Shown one piece after another: positions 6,769-15,794 of a DNA stretch of 47,636 nucleotides. The translations under genes were made by a program, and so were the position numbers. A model generated the notes under the pieces. It had not been told where the DNA came from. It searched no databases and saw nothing but the letters and a program-made list of their open reading frames with translations. The number at the start of each line of letters is the position of its first letter. Within the stretch, counting starts at the first letter, position 1. The stretch comes from Alicyclobacillus kakegawensis NBRC 103104 (GTDB taxonomy: Bacteria; Bacillota; Bacilli; Alicyclobacillales; Alicyclobacillaceae): contig NZ_BCRP01000019.1 in assembly GCF_001552655.1 (NCBI RefSeq), forward strand, positions 1 through 47,636. Reading direction: 5' to 3'.

Positions 6769-8292
6769 GTGACATTGTTACGATTGTGGGGTGAGTATGA
6801 GTTGGAAAAAAACGCATTTATCCAACTGGATAACGTTACCAAGGAATACCCTGGCGTTGTTGCCTTGAATAAAGTTTCCTTCACAATAACCCCGAATGAT
6901 ATACACGCGTTGGTGGGGGAAAACGGGGCTGGGAAATCAACAATAATTAAGATCCTTGGTGGATTGGAGCGTCCGTCCAGTGGAACGCTGAGAGTACGTG
7001 GGAAAGATTATAAATACCTAACTCCTAAGCTATCTCAGGAGTTGGGGATCGCGGTCATCCATCAAGAACTCATGATTTTGCCCGAACTCAGCGTAGCGGA
7101 AAATTTGTTTCTCGGTCAAGTGCCGAGATTTGTAAACTGGTCTTCAGTGTACGAACGGGCTCAGACTATTCTCAGACGCTTAGGTCTGGATGATATTAAT
7201 CCGAAACAGCCGGCAGGGGAACTGACAGTGGCTCAACAGCAAATGATCGAAATTGCGCGAGCTGTGTCTAGAAACGCGAGTCTCTTGATTTTGGACGAGC
7301 CAACCTCATCTCTAACCGCTGTGGAAACGGAAGTTCTCCTTAGGCTCTTAGAGTCTCTCCGAGACGAAGGGACGTCGATCATTTATGTATCCCATCGCAT
7401 GAAAGAAGTGTTTGACATATGTAATACAATCACGGTTCTTCGCGATGGGAACATGATTACCTCAAAATCAAAGGATGATATCAGCTCGGGTGAAGTTATC
7501 CAGTTGATGGTTGGACGGCCAGTAGAAAATTTTTATGTGCGCAATCAACCTGCGAGGCACGGTGAAGAATTGCTAGCGGTCAGAGATCTCACGCGAAGAG
7601 GGTATTTCTACAACGTTTCATTTTCTCTTAGAGCAGGTGAAATACTTGGGTTCTCAGGACTCATCGGTAGCGGGAGAACCGAAGTAATGAGAGCGGTTGT
7701 TGGTTTAGACAAATATACTTCCGGGGAAGTTGTATTTAATGGTAGTACATGGGACAAACCTACTGTGGCTCGAAGCATTAATGAAGGACTCATATATCTT
7801 CCTGAGGACAGAAAGAGCGAGGGGATGTTTACAAAACTAGATATAATTGATAATATTTGTTCTATTTTGTTACGTGAGGTTAGTTCTGTAGGAGTGATAT
7901 CTCGAAAGAAAACTAGAAATTTGTCAGAAAACATTGTTGAAACATATAGTCTTCGGCTCGGCGGCTTGAAAACGAAGGGTGGTCAGTTAAGCGGAGGAAC
8001 GCAGCAAAAGATTATACTGGCTCGTGCTCTGGCACTGCGTCCGAAAGTCTTAATCCTTGATGAGCCTACACGGGGGATTGACGTCGGGGCTAAACAGGAA
8101 ATCTACAGATTGTTGAATCAACTAACAGAGATGGGAACGGGCATAATCCTCATTTCATCCGAGCTTCCCGAGGTTCTGGGATTAAGTGACCGTATTGTGG
8201 TCATGAGAGAAGGTTATGTTGTCGGTGAATTGGAGAGAAACCAAGCGACCGAACAATCCGTTATGGATTTGGCAATCGGGTATGCGGTTTAA
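6769..8292 (+). CDS. RbsA-type sugar ABC transporter ATPase (two ABC domains)
   Basis: The 507-residue protein has two nucleotide-binding domains. The first has Walker A GENGAGKST (about 51-59), Walker B LLILDEPTSS, and the unusual signature LTVAQQQM. The second has the degenerate Walker A GLIGSGRTE, signature LSGGTQQKI and Walker B VLILDEPTRGID, as in RbsA, MglA and XylG. It energises the two downstream permeases at the inner face of the membrane. The start is uncertain: GTG 6769 is 3 bp after the CoA-transferase stop, while TTG 6802 is better aligned with family N-termini and has GGGGTGAG 8 bp upstream. Confidence 0.95.
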   Translation: MTLLRLWGEYELEKNAFIQLDNVTKEYPGVVALNKVSFTITPNDIHALVGENGAGKSTIIKILGGLERPSSGTLRVRGKDYKYLTPKLSQELGIAVIHQELMILPELSVAENLFLGQVPRFVNWSSVYERAQTILRRLGLDDINPKQPAGELTVAQQQMIEIARAVSRNASLLILDEPTSSLTAVETEVLLRLLESLRDEGTSIIYVSHRMKEVFDICNTITVLRDGNMITSKSKDDISSGEVIQLMVGRPVENFYVRNQPARHGEELLAVRDLTRRGYFYNVSFSLRAGEILGFSGLIGSGRTEVMRAVVGLDKYTSGEVVFNGSTWDKPTVARSINEGLIYLPEDRKSEGMFTKLDIIDNICSILLREVSSVGVISRKKTRNLSENIVETYSLRLGGLKTKGGQLSGGTQQKIILARALALRPKVLILDEPTRGIDVGAKQEIYRLLNQLTEMGTGIILISSELPEVLGLSDRIVVMREGYVVGELERNQATEQSVMDLAIGYAV

Positions 8293-8308
8293 GAATGGGG
8301 TGTGCAAT

Positions 8309-9274
8309 GTGTCTCAAATTCAATCGAGTGAAAGCAAGTGGTGTCCGTTTGCAGTAACGGGTAAAGACCTAGCCAAGAATAACTTTATGCTAGCCATTCT
8401 GTTGGCCATGATTATAGTATTCAGTTTCATTCCTGGTTTCTTAACTTTTCACAACTTAGTTAACATCATGGCGCAGGGAGCCGTATTGTCGGTTGTGACT
8501 CTCGGCATGACCATTGCTCTTATAGCTGGCAAGTTTGATTTGTCGGTGGGTTCGATAATATCTCTGACGGGGGTACTTTCAATCGGACTACAATCTTTCA
8601 TGGGGTTGCCTCTGAGTTTGTTAGTCACATTGCTGGTGGGACTTGCTGTCGGAGCAGTCAATGGGGTACTGATTGGCTTTTTGGGCGCTGACGCTCTCAT
8701 TGTAACTTTAGGAATGCTCTCTGTGGTTGGGGCTGCAGCATTGTTGTACACCAATGGAGCGACTTTATCGGGTAATTCTCATGCATTTACATCTCTAACG
8801 CAAAGCAGTTGGGCTCACATCCCTACATTAGTAATTTATCCAATTATTCTGACCATACTTGCTCACTTGGTTCTTCGCCATACAGTGTTCGGACGAAAAA
8901 TCTATTTTGTCGGGGACAATGCGAAAGCTTCTATATTGGTTGGGATAAAGCCTAGACGAGTCATTTTCACTGTATTTTTGATTTCAGCTTTATTAGCATC
9001 CATAGGCGGTATTTTATTAAGCTCATGGGTTAACAGCGCGTCACCTGTGGCGGGCGTTGGCTGGGAGTTAAATGCTTTGGCTGCGGCGGTTTTGGGGGGT
9101 ACGAGCATGTTCGGTGCAGAGGGTCGAATGTCAAATGCCTTAGTTGGTGCGCTTATTTTCTCGGTCATCAGTAACGTGATTGTGCTTTTAAAGTTGCCCG
9201 TTGTCTATCAGGAAATCGTTGAAGGGATCATCATTGTGGTGGCAGTTGCCATCCGTCGGGGGCGAGTGAATTGA
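8309..9274 (+). CDS. RbsC-type sugar ABC transporter permease 1
   Basis: This roughly 320-residue membrane protein has about 8-10 hydrophobic segments. The family motif GMTIALIAGKFDLSVGSIIS lies near residue 68-87, and the late loop VLGGTSMFGAEG near 260. I prefer GTG 8309, with GGGG 8 bp upstream, because the in-frame extension into the ATPase gene has no family similarity. It overlaps the second permease by 4 bp (TTGA), implying translational coupling. The two permeases differ in sequence and probably form a heterodimeric pore. Confidence 0.93.
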   Translation: MSQIQSSESKWCPFAVTGKDLAKNNFMLAILLAMIIVFSFIPGFLTFHNLVNIMAQGAVLSVVTLGMTIALIAGKFDLSVGSIISLTGVLSIGLQSFMGLPLSLLVTLLVGLAVGAVNGVLIGFLGADALIVTLGMLSVVGAAALLYTNGATLSGNSHAFTSLTQSSWAHIPTLVIYPIILTILAHLVLRHTVFGRKIYFVGDNAKASILVGIKPRRVIFTVFLISALLASIGGILLSSWVNSASPVAGVGWELNALAAAVLGGTSMFGAEGRMSNALVGALIFSVISNVIVLLKLPVVYQEIVEGIIIVVAVAIRRGRVN

Positions 9275-10278
9275 CTTGGTTATTAAGTAGTTCGAAGAAC
9301 AATCTTCAGGGAATCAAGAGGCATCTATCCTTGCCATTTCTTGTAGCGGTAGTTCTATACATTGTGGAGGTAATTTTTATCCCGCATTTCTCTTCTGTGC
9401 GTAATATATCTCAAATAATGCTACAAATGAGTACTATTGGGATTATTACATTGGGAATGAGTTGTGTAATGATTGGTGGAGGTTATGATCTATCTGTCGG
9501 TTCCGTGATGGGACTAAGCGGTGTCATTACCGTGATGCTTGAATCTCATGGCCTTGTTTTGGCCATTTGTGTAGGGATTATTGCAAGTATTATTGTAGGC
9601 GCTATCAATGGTGTAGTCGTTACCTATTTCAAAGTGAGTCCGCTCATTGCCACGTTAGGAACCATGACCGCTGTGTTTGGTGTCGATTTACTGCTGACCA
9701 ATCAGACTTCGGTTATTGGTACGAACCTGGCTCTCACCAAACTGAATATCTCCATATCGCAAGTTCCCATTCAATTTATCATCTATTTAATTTGCATACT
9801 GTTTATGTGGTTCTTGTTCTCCCGAAGTCGTTTTGGTCGAAACTTATATGCCATCGGAGGGGATGAGCAGACAGCCCATGCGTTTGGAATACCCGTCATG
9901 CGAACAATCCTTCTTTCTTATACGATATCAGCTTTTATGGCTGGGATCAGCGGCATTTTAGTTGCTTCTCAGTTAAATACGGGTTCTCCACTGTCTGGAC
10001 AAAATGATGAATTGACTGCGATTACAGCAGCTGTACTGGGTGGTATCAGTCTGACAGGCGGTTCTGGAAAAATCGCAGAGACCCTTTGGGGGGTCTTTAT
10101 CCTCACAATCGTAGCAAACGGGTCTGATTTGCTCGGGATAAATGGCTATGTCCAACCTATTATTTCCGGGGTAGTGCTAATCATCGTAATTGTCACAGCG
10201 ACTGCACTGAAGAAAGAAAATCGACCGATGAACTTGGAGTCGAAATCCGATGGCAGAGGCCATGTAGCGAGTGCATAG
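9271..10278 (+). CDS. RbsC-type sugar ABC transporter permease 2
   Basis: The 335-residue multi-spanning protein has the motif GMSCVMIGGGYDLSVGSVMG near residue 62-81 and VLGGISLTGGSGK near 255. It starts at TTG 9271 within the stop of the first permease. The C-terminus carries a charged tail (KKENRPMNLESKSDGRG) likely on the cytoplasmic side. It completes the transport complex with the ATPase upstream and the binding lipoprotein downstream. Confidence 0.93.
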   Translation: MTWLLSSSKNNLQGIKRHLSLPFLVAVVLYIVEVIFIPHFSSVRNISQIMLQMSTIGIITLGMSCVMIGGGYDLSVGSVMGLSGVITVMLESHGLVLAICVGIIASIIVGAINGVVVTYFKVSPLIATLGTMTAVFGVDLLLTNQTSVIGTNLALTKLNISISQVPIQFIIYLICILFMWFLFSRSRFGRNLYAIGGDEQTAHAFGIPVMRTILLSYTISAFMAGISGILVASQLNTGSPLSGQNDELTAITAAVLGGISLTGGSGKIAETLWGVFILTIVANGSDLLGINGYVQPIISGVVLIIVIVTATALKKENRPMNLESKSDGRGHVASA

Positions 10279-10302
10279 GAAGTCTGCTTGGAACCCTGTT
10301 AA

Positions 10303-10333
10303 GGAGGTGATAATGTTGAATCCCATATCATGA
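10303..10333 (+). promoter_or_regulatory. Six-codon micro-ORF with a perfect ribosome site
   Basis: AAGGAGGTGATA (10301-10312) is close to a full complement of the 16S 3' end and is followed at once by ATG TTG AAT CCC ATA TCA TGA (10313-10333). It ends 61 bp before the binding-protein ATG, which has its own TAAGGAGG. Translation here may tune binding-protein output or protect the mRNA between the permease and binding-protein genes. It could also be a relic start. Confidence 0.5.
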
Positions 10334-10394
10334 AAGGACAGTCTGACAAGTATACATTTTATTCCACAACGAGCTAATTAAGGAGGTATTAACC

Positions 10395-11396
10395 ATGAAG
10401 AAACTTGCAATCATCTTGAGCAGTATGGTGGCAGTTTCCATCGCCCTCGTTAGCGGATGTGGTGCAACAACATCAGGCAATGATGCTGGTAATCAATCCA
10501 CCTCTTCGTCTTCGAGTAATGCACATGCCACGAATAAGACGCCTGTCATCGGGGTAACTGTATCAAGTCTTTCCAATCCATATATCAAGCCCTATGCCAC
10601 TGCTTTACAGAATGTAGCAAAGAAATACGGAGTAAAATTGATTATCTTGGATGGCCAGAATTCTGTTATAAGGCAAGCCAATGAGATTCAAGATCTAATT
10701 ACCAAGGGTGTCGATGGGATTATCGTGAACCCGGTCGATCAAGAAGGGGTGATACCTGCTATTAAGGCTGCTCATAATGCCGGGATTCCGGTCGACACCG
10801 GGAATATGAATGTTGCAGCAGACGGTCTTCGATACATTAGCGCATTTACGGGACCTGACGATGTGACTCAAGCTGAACAGGCAGCTTCTCTAATGGTTAA
10901 GGCATTACACCAAAAGGGGCAGGTCGGTATCATTATCGGGATGCCCGGAGATTCTGCGAGCGTGAATCGATTGAAAGGTTTTAAAAAGGAATTCTCAAAA
11001 TATCCGGGGATAAAGATTGTAGGTACAGCGATAGGTAATTGGCAAAAATCTGATTCGCTGACTGCTGCTCAAAATCTCTTGACTGCGCATCCCGGATTAA
11101 ACGGGATCATCTGTGTTGACGATAACAGCGCGGCTGGCGCAATTGAAGCGCTTCAACAGAGTGGGAAAGCAGGTAAAGTAACTGTCGTCGGTATTGGCGA
11201 TAACTCCACCGGCGCGGCTAATATCAAGGCGGGGCTGCAGTATGGTACGACGGATCAATCGCCCGTGACGGACGCAACATATGCGATTAAAGTGATGCTG
11301 GAGGTTATAAACCACCAGAGCCATAAAAAGTTAAATTATATACCGACACCTGTTGTTACAAAGGACAATATTGATAAGTATCCTCCGCAGTGGTAA
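10395..11396 (+). CDS. RbsB-like sugar-binding lipoprotein
   Basis: The 333-residue protein has a clear lipoprotein signal: MKKLAIILSSMVAVSIALVS then GCG, with Cys about residue 22 as the lipid anchor, and a Ser/Asn-rich linker to about residue 50. The mature part is a type 1 periplasmic binding fold: VIGVTVSSLSNPYIKPYATA, GVDGIIVNPVDQEGVIPAI, then VTVVGIGDNSTGAANIKAG. It delivers ligand to the two RbsC-type permeases. AAGGAGG sits 10 bp before the ATG. It is separated from the permeases by 116 bp holding a micro-ORF. The ligand is probably a monosaccharide or sugar acid. Confidence 0.95.
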   Translation: MKKLAIILSSMVAVSIALVSGCGATTSGNDAGNQSTSSSSSNAHATNKTPVIGVTVSSLSNPYIKPYATALQNVAKKYGVKLIILDGQNSVIRQANEIQDLITKGVDGIIVNPVDQEGVIPAIKAAHNAGIPVDTGNMNVAADGLRYISAFTGPDDVTQAEQAASLMVKALHQKGQVGIIIGMPGDSASVNRLKGFKKEFSKYPGIKIVGTAIGNWQKSDSLTAAQNLLTAHPGLNGIICVDDNSAAGAIEALQQSGKAGKVTVVGIGDNSTGAANIKAGLQYGTTDQSPVTDATYAIKVMLEVINHQSHKKLNYIPTPVVTKDNIDKYPPQW

Positions 11397-11890
11397 TTGA
11401 CTCTTATGAAAGCGGACCCAGTCAAGAATCTGTCATTCTGCGATTCTCGCAAACAGCAACAGAAACAGCAGTTAAAATCTGAAAAAGAGTGAGGTCTCTC
11501 GTCTGTGTAAGCAGTCTTGACAAAATGGTGCGTCAATTCAAGGATCGGGCGTCCTACAAGTCCGGTAATGGAACTTACGATAATCACTTATGGGTCGATG
11601 GGAACCTCCCGATCAGTTGGTGAAATCAGGCCTTGCGGTACAAGTCGGACTGCTAGACTGCTTGGATGGGGAAGCTCCCATTGACTTCCCATCCTCCTGA
11701 GCAACTGTCTCACATGGATGGGGTTTGAGCGGCTCTGGAAATTCTCCGGCGTTGTTCCAGCAGTTTCGGATCTACTGGAAATTCAACAACGGAGAACTTC
11801 TCTTACCGTCATAGGAGCGAGGACGGAGCATTCTGAACGGAATTTCTTAGGGGTCGAGGGAGCATGGGGGTTGAAGTGTAAGACTTTTAG
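11397..11890. other. Gene-free stretch after the importer operon
   Basis: No coding region is convincing here. An imperfect hairpin around 11663-11692 (GATGGGGAAG with CTTCCCATC) resembles the structured ends of small insertion sequences and may be a scar. I see no standard terminator with a T-run after the binding-protein gene. Confidence 0.4.
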
Positions 11891-11892
11891 AG

Positions 11893-12350
11893 ATGCATGC
11901 CAATGACGCGACGAGCCATTTCAGAGGTGCTTACAAGCGTGATGTGGCAGCGGTGCAAGGTGCACACCATCCGCAACGTCCACCCCCAGGGTGTCCAATG
12001 AAGCAGTACTCGATGATACCGCCCGTTATCCGGGCTATATTTGCCCAGCTCACTCAGGAAGGACCCCGGGGAGCAGTTGTGCCGTGGGCGAATGAACTCA
12101 AGGGCAATTTTTCAAAGGCTATGGAGGTACTGGAGAAGACGGCGGAGAACGTTGTCGAGCACCAGCGGCAACTCTGCTCGACGAATCCGATGGAGTGGTT
12201 GAATTGAGAGATGAGCCGGCGGTTGAATGTACTGGGCATATTCCCAAATTGAGACTCTGTACTCCGCTTGATGGGCCATCTTACAGGAACAACACGAAGA
12301 GTAGCTGGTAGCTCGTTGCTACTTCAGCATTGAGTCCATGGTGAAGCTGG
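11893..12350 (+). pseudogene. IS256-family transposase, decayed C-terminal remnant
   Basis: Pieces of an IS256 transposase can be followed across at least three frames. VMWQRCKVHTIRNVH is near 11940. VIRAIFAQLTQ and the helix before STNPMEWLN lie at 12020-12207. After a stop, RRLNVLGIFPN is at about 12217-12250, then EQHEE and YFSIESM up to about 12340. The family order is preserved but stops and indels are frequent, so it is old. It lies between the importer operon and the second leaderless binding-fold gene. Confidence 0.8.
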
Positions 12351-12483
12351 AGTCGGAACCCATATCAGTATTGGCGACGGATTCTGTATCTTAAGTAGTA
12401 ATATTAGATTGTCACACTCTGGGCAAACGGTGAATTTCCACCACTTGACGAGATGCTACTCAACATCGAGAGGTGACATTGCT

Positions 12484-13707
12484 ATGAAATTGAGATTGTT
12501 GTCGCGTGCCTTCGATGGTTTTGAGAGAAGCTTCAATGAGCAAATCCGTACATTCAAAGAGTTGCATCAGGATGTTGAAATAGAAGTTGATTTTATAGAG
12601 ATCTCCGAGTTGGAGAGACGAGTGGTGTATGGTGAAGATAGAAATGTTGACTACGATGTACTTCTAGCCAACACAGACTGGCTTCCTGCACTCGTACGCG
12701 ATAGGAAAATACTGTGTCTTGATACTTATCTAAAAAACGTTCCAGAGCGCATCGGTTGGCCGAGTGGTTGGTCACCAAGCATGCTGTCCTTACAAACATT
12801 TGATGAAAAAACATTCGGTGTTCCGTACCATGATGGACCGCAACTGTTCATGTATCGAAAAGATCTTTTCTTCGATTCAAACGAACGAAAGAAATTCAAG
12901 GATGTGTACGGATATGACTTGTCCGTTCCCAAAACATGGTCGCAATTCGCTGACATTGCGAAATTCTTCACCAGACCGGAGCAGGGGTTATGGGGAACGC
13001 TACTGGCGGGCTTTCCGGACAGTCACAACATCGTGTATGATTTTTTAATTCAATTATGGAGTCGGGGTGGCGAATTTCTCCGTGATCGGAAAGCAGCATT
13101 CAATGATGAAGTCGGTCTGGAGGCATTGAAGTTCTATATAGATTTGGCAATCAATGACAAGGTTGTTCCACCAAACTTTCGCGATTTGGATAGTGTTGCT
13201 TCTGGAGAGTATTTCGCATCCGGCCATGTTGCGATGATGTGGAATTGGAGCGGGTTTGCGGCGGTAGCCGACTCACCAACATCAAAAGTGAAGGGCCAAG
13301 TGGCTTGTACACATATTCCCAGAGGTGACGGTCCACATGGAAAGCATGTGTCACTAAACGTCTACTGGGTTTTGACGATTCCGAGTTCGGCGCGCAATCC
13401 GGATGCATCCTGGCAGTTTATCCAACATTGTATGAGTCCTGAAATGGATAAAGTCACCTCCATGGCTGGAGGGAATGGGACGCGCTTGTCCACTTGGAGA
13501 GATAGCGAAGTTCAAGCTCAATATCCGTATTACAAAGTGATTGAAGATATTCACAAAGAAGTCAGGTCAACGCCGTCCATACCCGAATATCCGCTGCTTG
13601 CAGACATCCTAAACGACATGATGGTGCGGGCGTTAAATGGTCTTCCAGCTCAAGACTGCCTCAACTGGGCTGAGAATGAGATCAATCGTATTTTACAGAC
13701 TAAGTAA
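12484..13707 (+). CDS. Second leaderless solute-binding-fold protein
   Basis: This 407-residue protein of the family 1 extracellular-binding type begins at ATG 12484 with the first strand of the fold (MKLRLLSRAFDGFERSFNEQ) and lacks any signal peptide. AGAGGTGAC precedes the start. Family-like blocks are FGVPYHDGPQLFMYRKDLF near 117, PKTWSQFADIAKFF near 151, ASGHVAMMWNWSGF near 243 and a late SWQFIQHCMSPEM. An upstream in-frame extension to 12409 adds no signal sequence. It heads a set with a Gfo/Idh oxidoreductase, FAH hydrolase and SDR. As with the protein at 3855-4997, a cytosolic role other than transport is likely; loss of the leader by mutation is the alternative. Confidence 0.72.
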   Translation: MKLRLLSRAFDGFERSFNEQIRTFKELHQDVEIEVDFIEISELERRVVYGEDRNVDYDVLLANTDWLPALVRDRKILCLDTYLKNVPERIGWPSGWSPSMLSLQTFDEKTFGVPYHDGPQLFMYRKDLFFDSNERKKFKDVYGYDLSVPKTWSQFADIAKFFTRPEQGLWGTLLAGFPDSHNIVYDFLIQLWSRGGEFLRDRKAAFNDEVGLEALKFYIDLAINDKVVPPNFRDLDSVASGEYFASGHVAMMWNWSGFAAVADSPTSKVKGQVACTHIPRGDGPHGKHVSLNVYWVLTIPSSARNPDASWQFIQHCMSPEMDKVTSMAGGNGTRLSTWRDSEVQAQYPYYKVIEDIHKEVRSTPSIPEYPLLADILNDMMVRALNGLPAQDCLNWAENEINRILQTK

Positions 13708-13760
13708 AAGATATAAAATTCTTGATATCAGTTTGTGATGCCATGAAAGAGGGACATAAA

Positions 13761-14858
13761 ATGCCGCGAGTACATGAGATCTTAGATCTTGAGTATAAGC
13801 CAAAACTACCTAAAGATATGTCTATGGGAATCGGCATTGTTGGAGCGGGTGAGATTGTTCGCGAGGCACATCTCCCGGCCTATAAGATTGCAGGTTTTAA
13901 CGTTGTATCGATAACCGATCTGGACACAACACGTGCACAGGCCCTATCGGTTCAATATGGGATACCCAGAGTCTATGAGACGGTAGAGGAACTCGTTGCC
14001 GATCCAGACATTCAAATTGTGGATATTGCAGTCCCGGCCGAGGTGCAGCCGAGCATTGTTGAACTTGCTACAAACCACGGCAAACATGTGCTGTGTCAAA
14101 AGCCGCTGGCCGATACGTTTTCCAACGCTCAAAGTATTGTTTCAATGTGCGAACAGGCAGGAGTTAGAGGTGCAGTGAATTGCCAGATGCGGTGGGCTCC
14201 AGGTATCCAAGCTAGCCACACGATTATAAAAAGAGGTTGGCTAGGGGACCTGATTCAAGCGAGCTTTCAAGTCAACGTTCTTCAAAGGTTTGAACGTTGG
14301 TCGTTTCTGAGAGATATTCCAACACTCGAGGTCATGTATCATAGTATTCACTATTTGGATTCAATTAGGTATCTCTTTGGCACACCATCATACATCTTCG
14401 CGGATGGTTCAAAGTATCCAGGACAGGTGTGCGCGGGTGAGACGAGGACATTGATTCATATAGCATATGAGGACGAAAGACGAGCGTTGATTTACGATAA
14501 TCATAACAACTGGTGCGGTCAGGATGATTGGTATGCCGCGTTCCGATTCGAAGGTACACGAGGCGTCATTAAAGGGACAAATGGAGCGCTGTATAATTAC
14601 CCGACAGGACGAGAGGATACAATGAGCTTTATCTCCAGGGAGATAGATGAGGACTATTGGTTTACCCCGCGGTTGACAGGCAGATGGTTTCCTCACGCAT
14701 TCATAGGAACTATGGGAGAGCTAATGATAGCCATCGAAGAAGATAGAGAACCGGTCAACAGTGTCCGAGACGGATTGGAAACGTTGCAAATGGTATTTGC
14801 AGCCTATAAATCAATGGATGAACGTCGCGCAGTATGGCTTCATGAAATAACGGGTTAG
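13761..14858 (+). CDS. Gfo/Idh/MocA-family oxidoreductase
   Basis: The 365-residue NAD(P)-dependent sugar dehydrogenase-like protein has the dinucleotide motif GIGIVGAGEIVREAHLPAY near residues 24-42, VDIAVPAEVQP near 95, and CQKPLADT near 117-124 where the family usually has EKP. The C-terminal half has the family's beta-sheet domain with LEVMYHSIHYLDSIRYLFG (H-x-x-H-x-x-D-like). ATG 13761 is preceded by AAAGAGGGAC; longer starts lack homology. It probably oxidises a sugar, polyol or sugar acid in the pathway that includes the following FAH and SDR enzymes. Confidence 0.92.
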   Translation: MPRVHEILDLEYKPKLPKDMSMGIGIVGAGEIVREAHLPAYKIAGFNVVSITDLDTTRAQALSVQYGIPRVYETVEELVADPDIQIVDIAVPAEVQPSIVELATNHGKHVLCQKPLADTFSNAQSIVSMCEQAGVRGAVNCQMRWAPGIQASHTIIKRGWLGDLIQASFQVNVLQRFERWSFLRDIPTLEVMYHSIHYLDSIRYLFGTPSYIFADGSKYPGQVCAGETRTLIHIAYEDERRALIYDNHNNWCGQDDWYAAFRFEGTRGVIKGTNGALYNYPTGREDTMSFISREIDEDYWFTPRLTGRWFPHAFIGTMGELMIAIEEDREPVNSVRDGLETLQMVFAAYKSMDERRAVWLHEITG

Positions 14859-14884
14859 CACCTAAAATTCCGATGGGAGTGCTG

Positions 14885-15790
14885 ATGTCTATGAAACTAG
14901 TTACCTACAAGTCGCAAAATCAAGAGTTGCTTGGGGTGAAATTGGACGGCGGGATCATCCCTGTTTCATGCATAGCAGAGGTTTCCGGCGACAGTGAGCT
15001 TGCTTTGGTTACGGTACATGACTTAATTGGGAATGCCATGTTAACCGAACGTCTGCATGAGGCGGTGGAGAAACATCATAATCAACTCCAACACAGTCTC
15101 GTCCAAGAGGACTCCATTCAGTTTTCCCCGTGTGTGCCGCGACCCGGCAAAATCATCTGCATCGGCTTGAACTATCGCCGCCATGCGATTGAAACCAACG
15201 CACCGATTCCAACTGTTCCGATTGTGTTCAGCAAGTTTTCCGACACAGCGGCAGCACATCTTGAAGAGATACCGTTGCCTAAAAGATCCACCGAGGTCGA
15301 CTACGAGGCGGAACTGGGCGTTGTCATCGGTAAGCGTGCTGTCGATGTTTCCCGCGAGCAAGCGCTCGATTATGTTTTCGGATATTGCAACGTGAATGAC
15401 TTATCCGCCCGAGATCTGCAGATGCGCACTCACCAATGGCTACTTGGCAAGACATGCGAGAAATTCGCCCCGATGGGTCCGTTTCTCGTCACCAAAGATG
15501 AAGTCGGCGATCCGAACAGCTTGGACATCCGTGCCTTCGTCAACGGTGAAAAGCGCCAGGACTCCAACACTTCGGACATGATTTTCCACGTCGATGAAAT
15601 CATCGAGTATCTCTCACAATACATGGTCCTCGAACCGGGCGACCTGATCTTGACCGGTACGCCGGAAGGCGTCATTCTTGGATATCCAGAGGATCAACGG
15701 GAATGGTTGAAAGCGGGTGACACGGTGACAATTGAAATCGAAAAGCTCGGCTCATTAACGAATACGTTCACTGTTAAAGAGAGGGTGTAA
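14885..15790 (+). CDS. Fumarylacetoacetate hydrolase (FAH) family protein
   Basis: The roughly 300-residue protein has an N-terminal small domain and the FAH catalytic domain: KIICIGLNYRRHAIETNAPI near 90-109, the metal-binding block STEVDYEAELGVVIGKRA near 138-155, YCNVNDLSARDLQMR, and GDLILTGTPEGV near 258. The family hydrolyses or decarboxylates acyl-pyruvates and 2,4-diketo acids using Mg2+ or Mn2+. In sugar-acid routes such as non-phosphorylative L-fucose or L-rhamnose degradation, an FAH enzyme follows an SDR, as arranged here. The start at ATG 14885 or 14891 is not settled. Confidence 0.93.
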   Translation: MSMKLVTYKSQNQELLGVKLDGGIIPVSCIAEVSGDSELALVTVHDLIGNAMLTERLHEAVEKHHNQLQHSLVQEDSIQFSPCVPRPGKIICIGLNYRRHAIETNAPIPTVPIVFSKFSDTAAAHLEEIPLPKRSTEVDYEAELGVVIGKRAVDVSREQALDYVFGYCNVNDLSARDLQMRTHQWLLGKTCEKFAPMGPFLVTKDEVGDPNSLDIRAFVNGEKRQDSNTSDMIFHVDEIIEYLSQYMVLEPGDLILTGTPEGVILGYPEDQREWLKAGDTVTIEIEKLGSLTNTFTVKERV

Positions 15791-15794
15791 TAAT

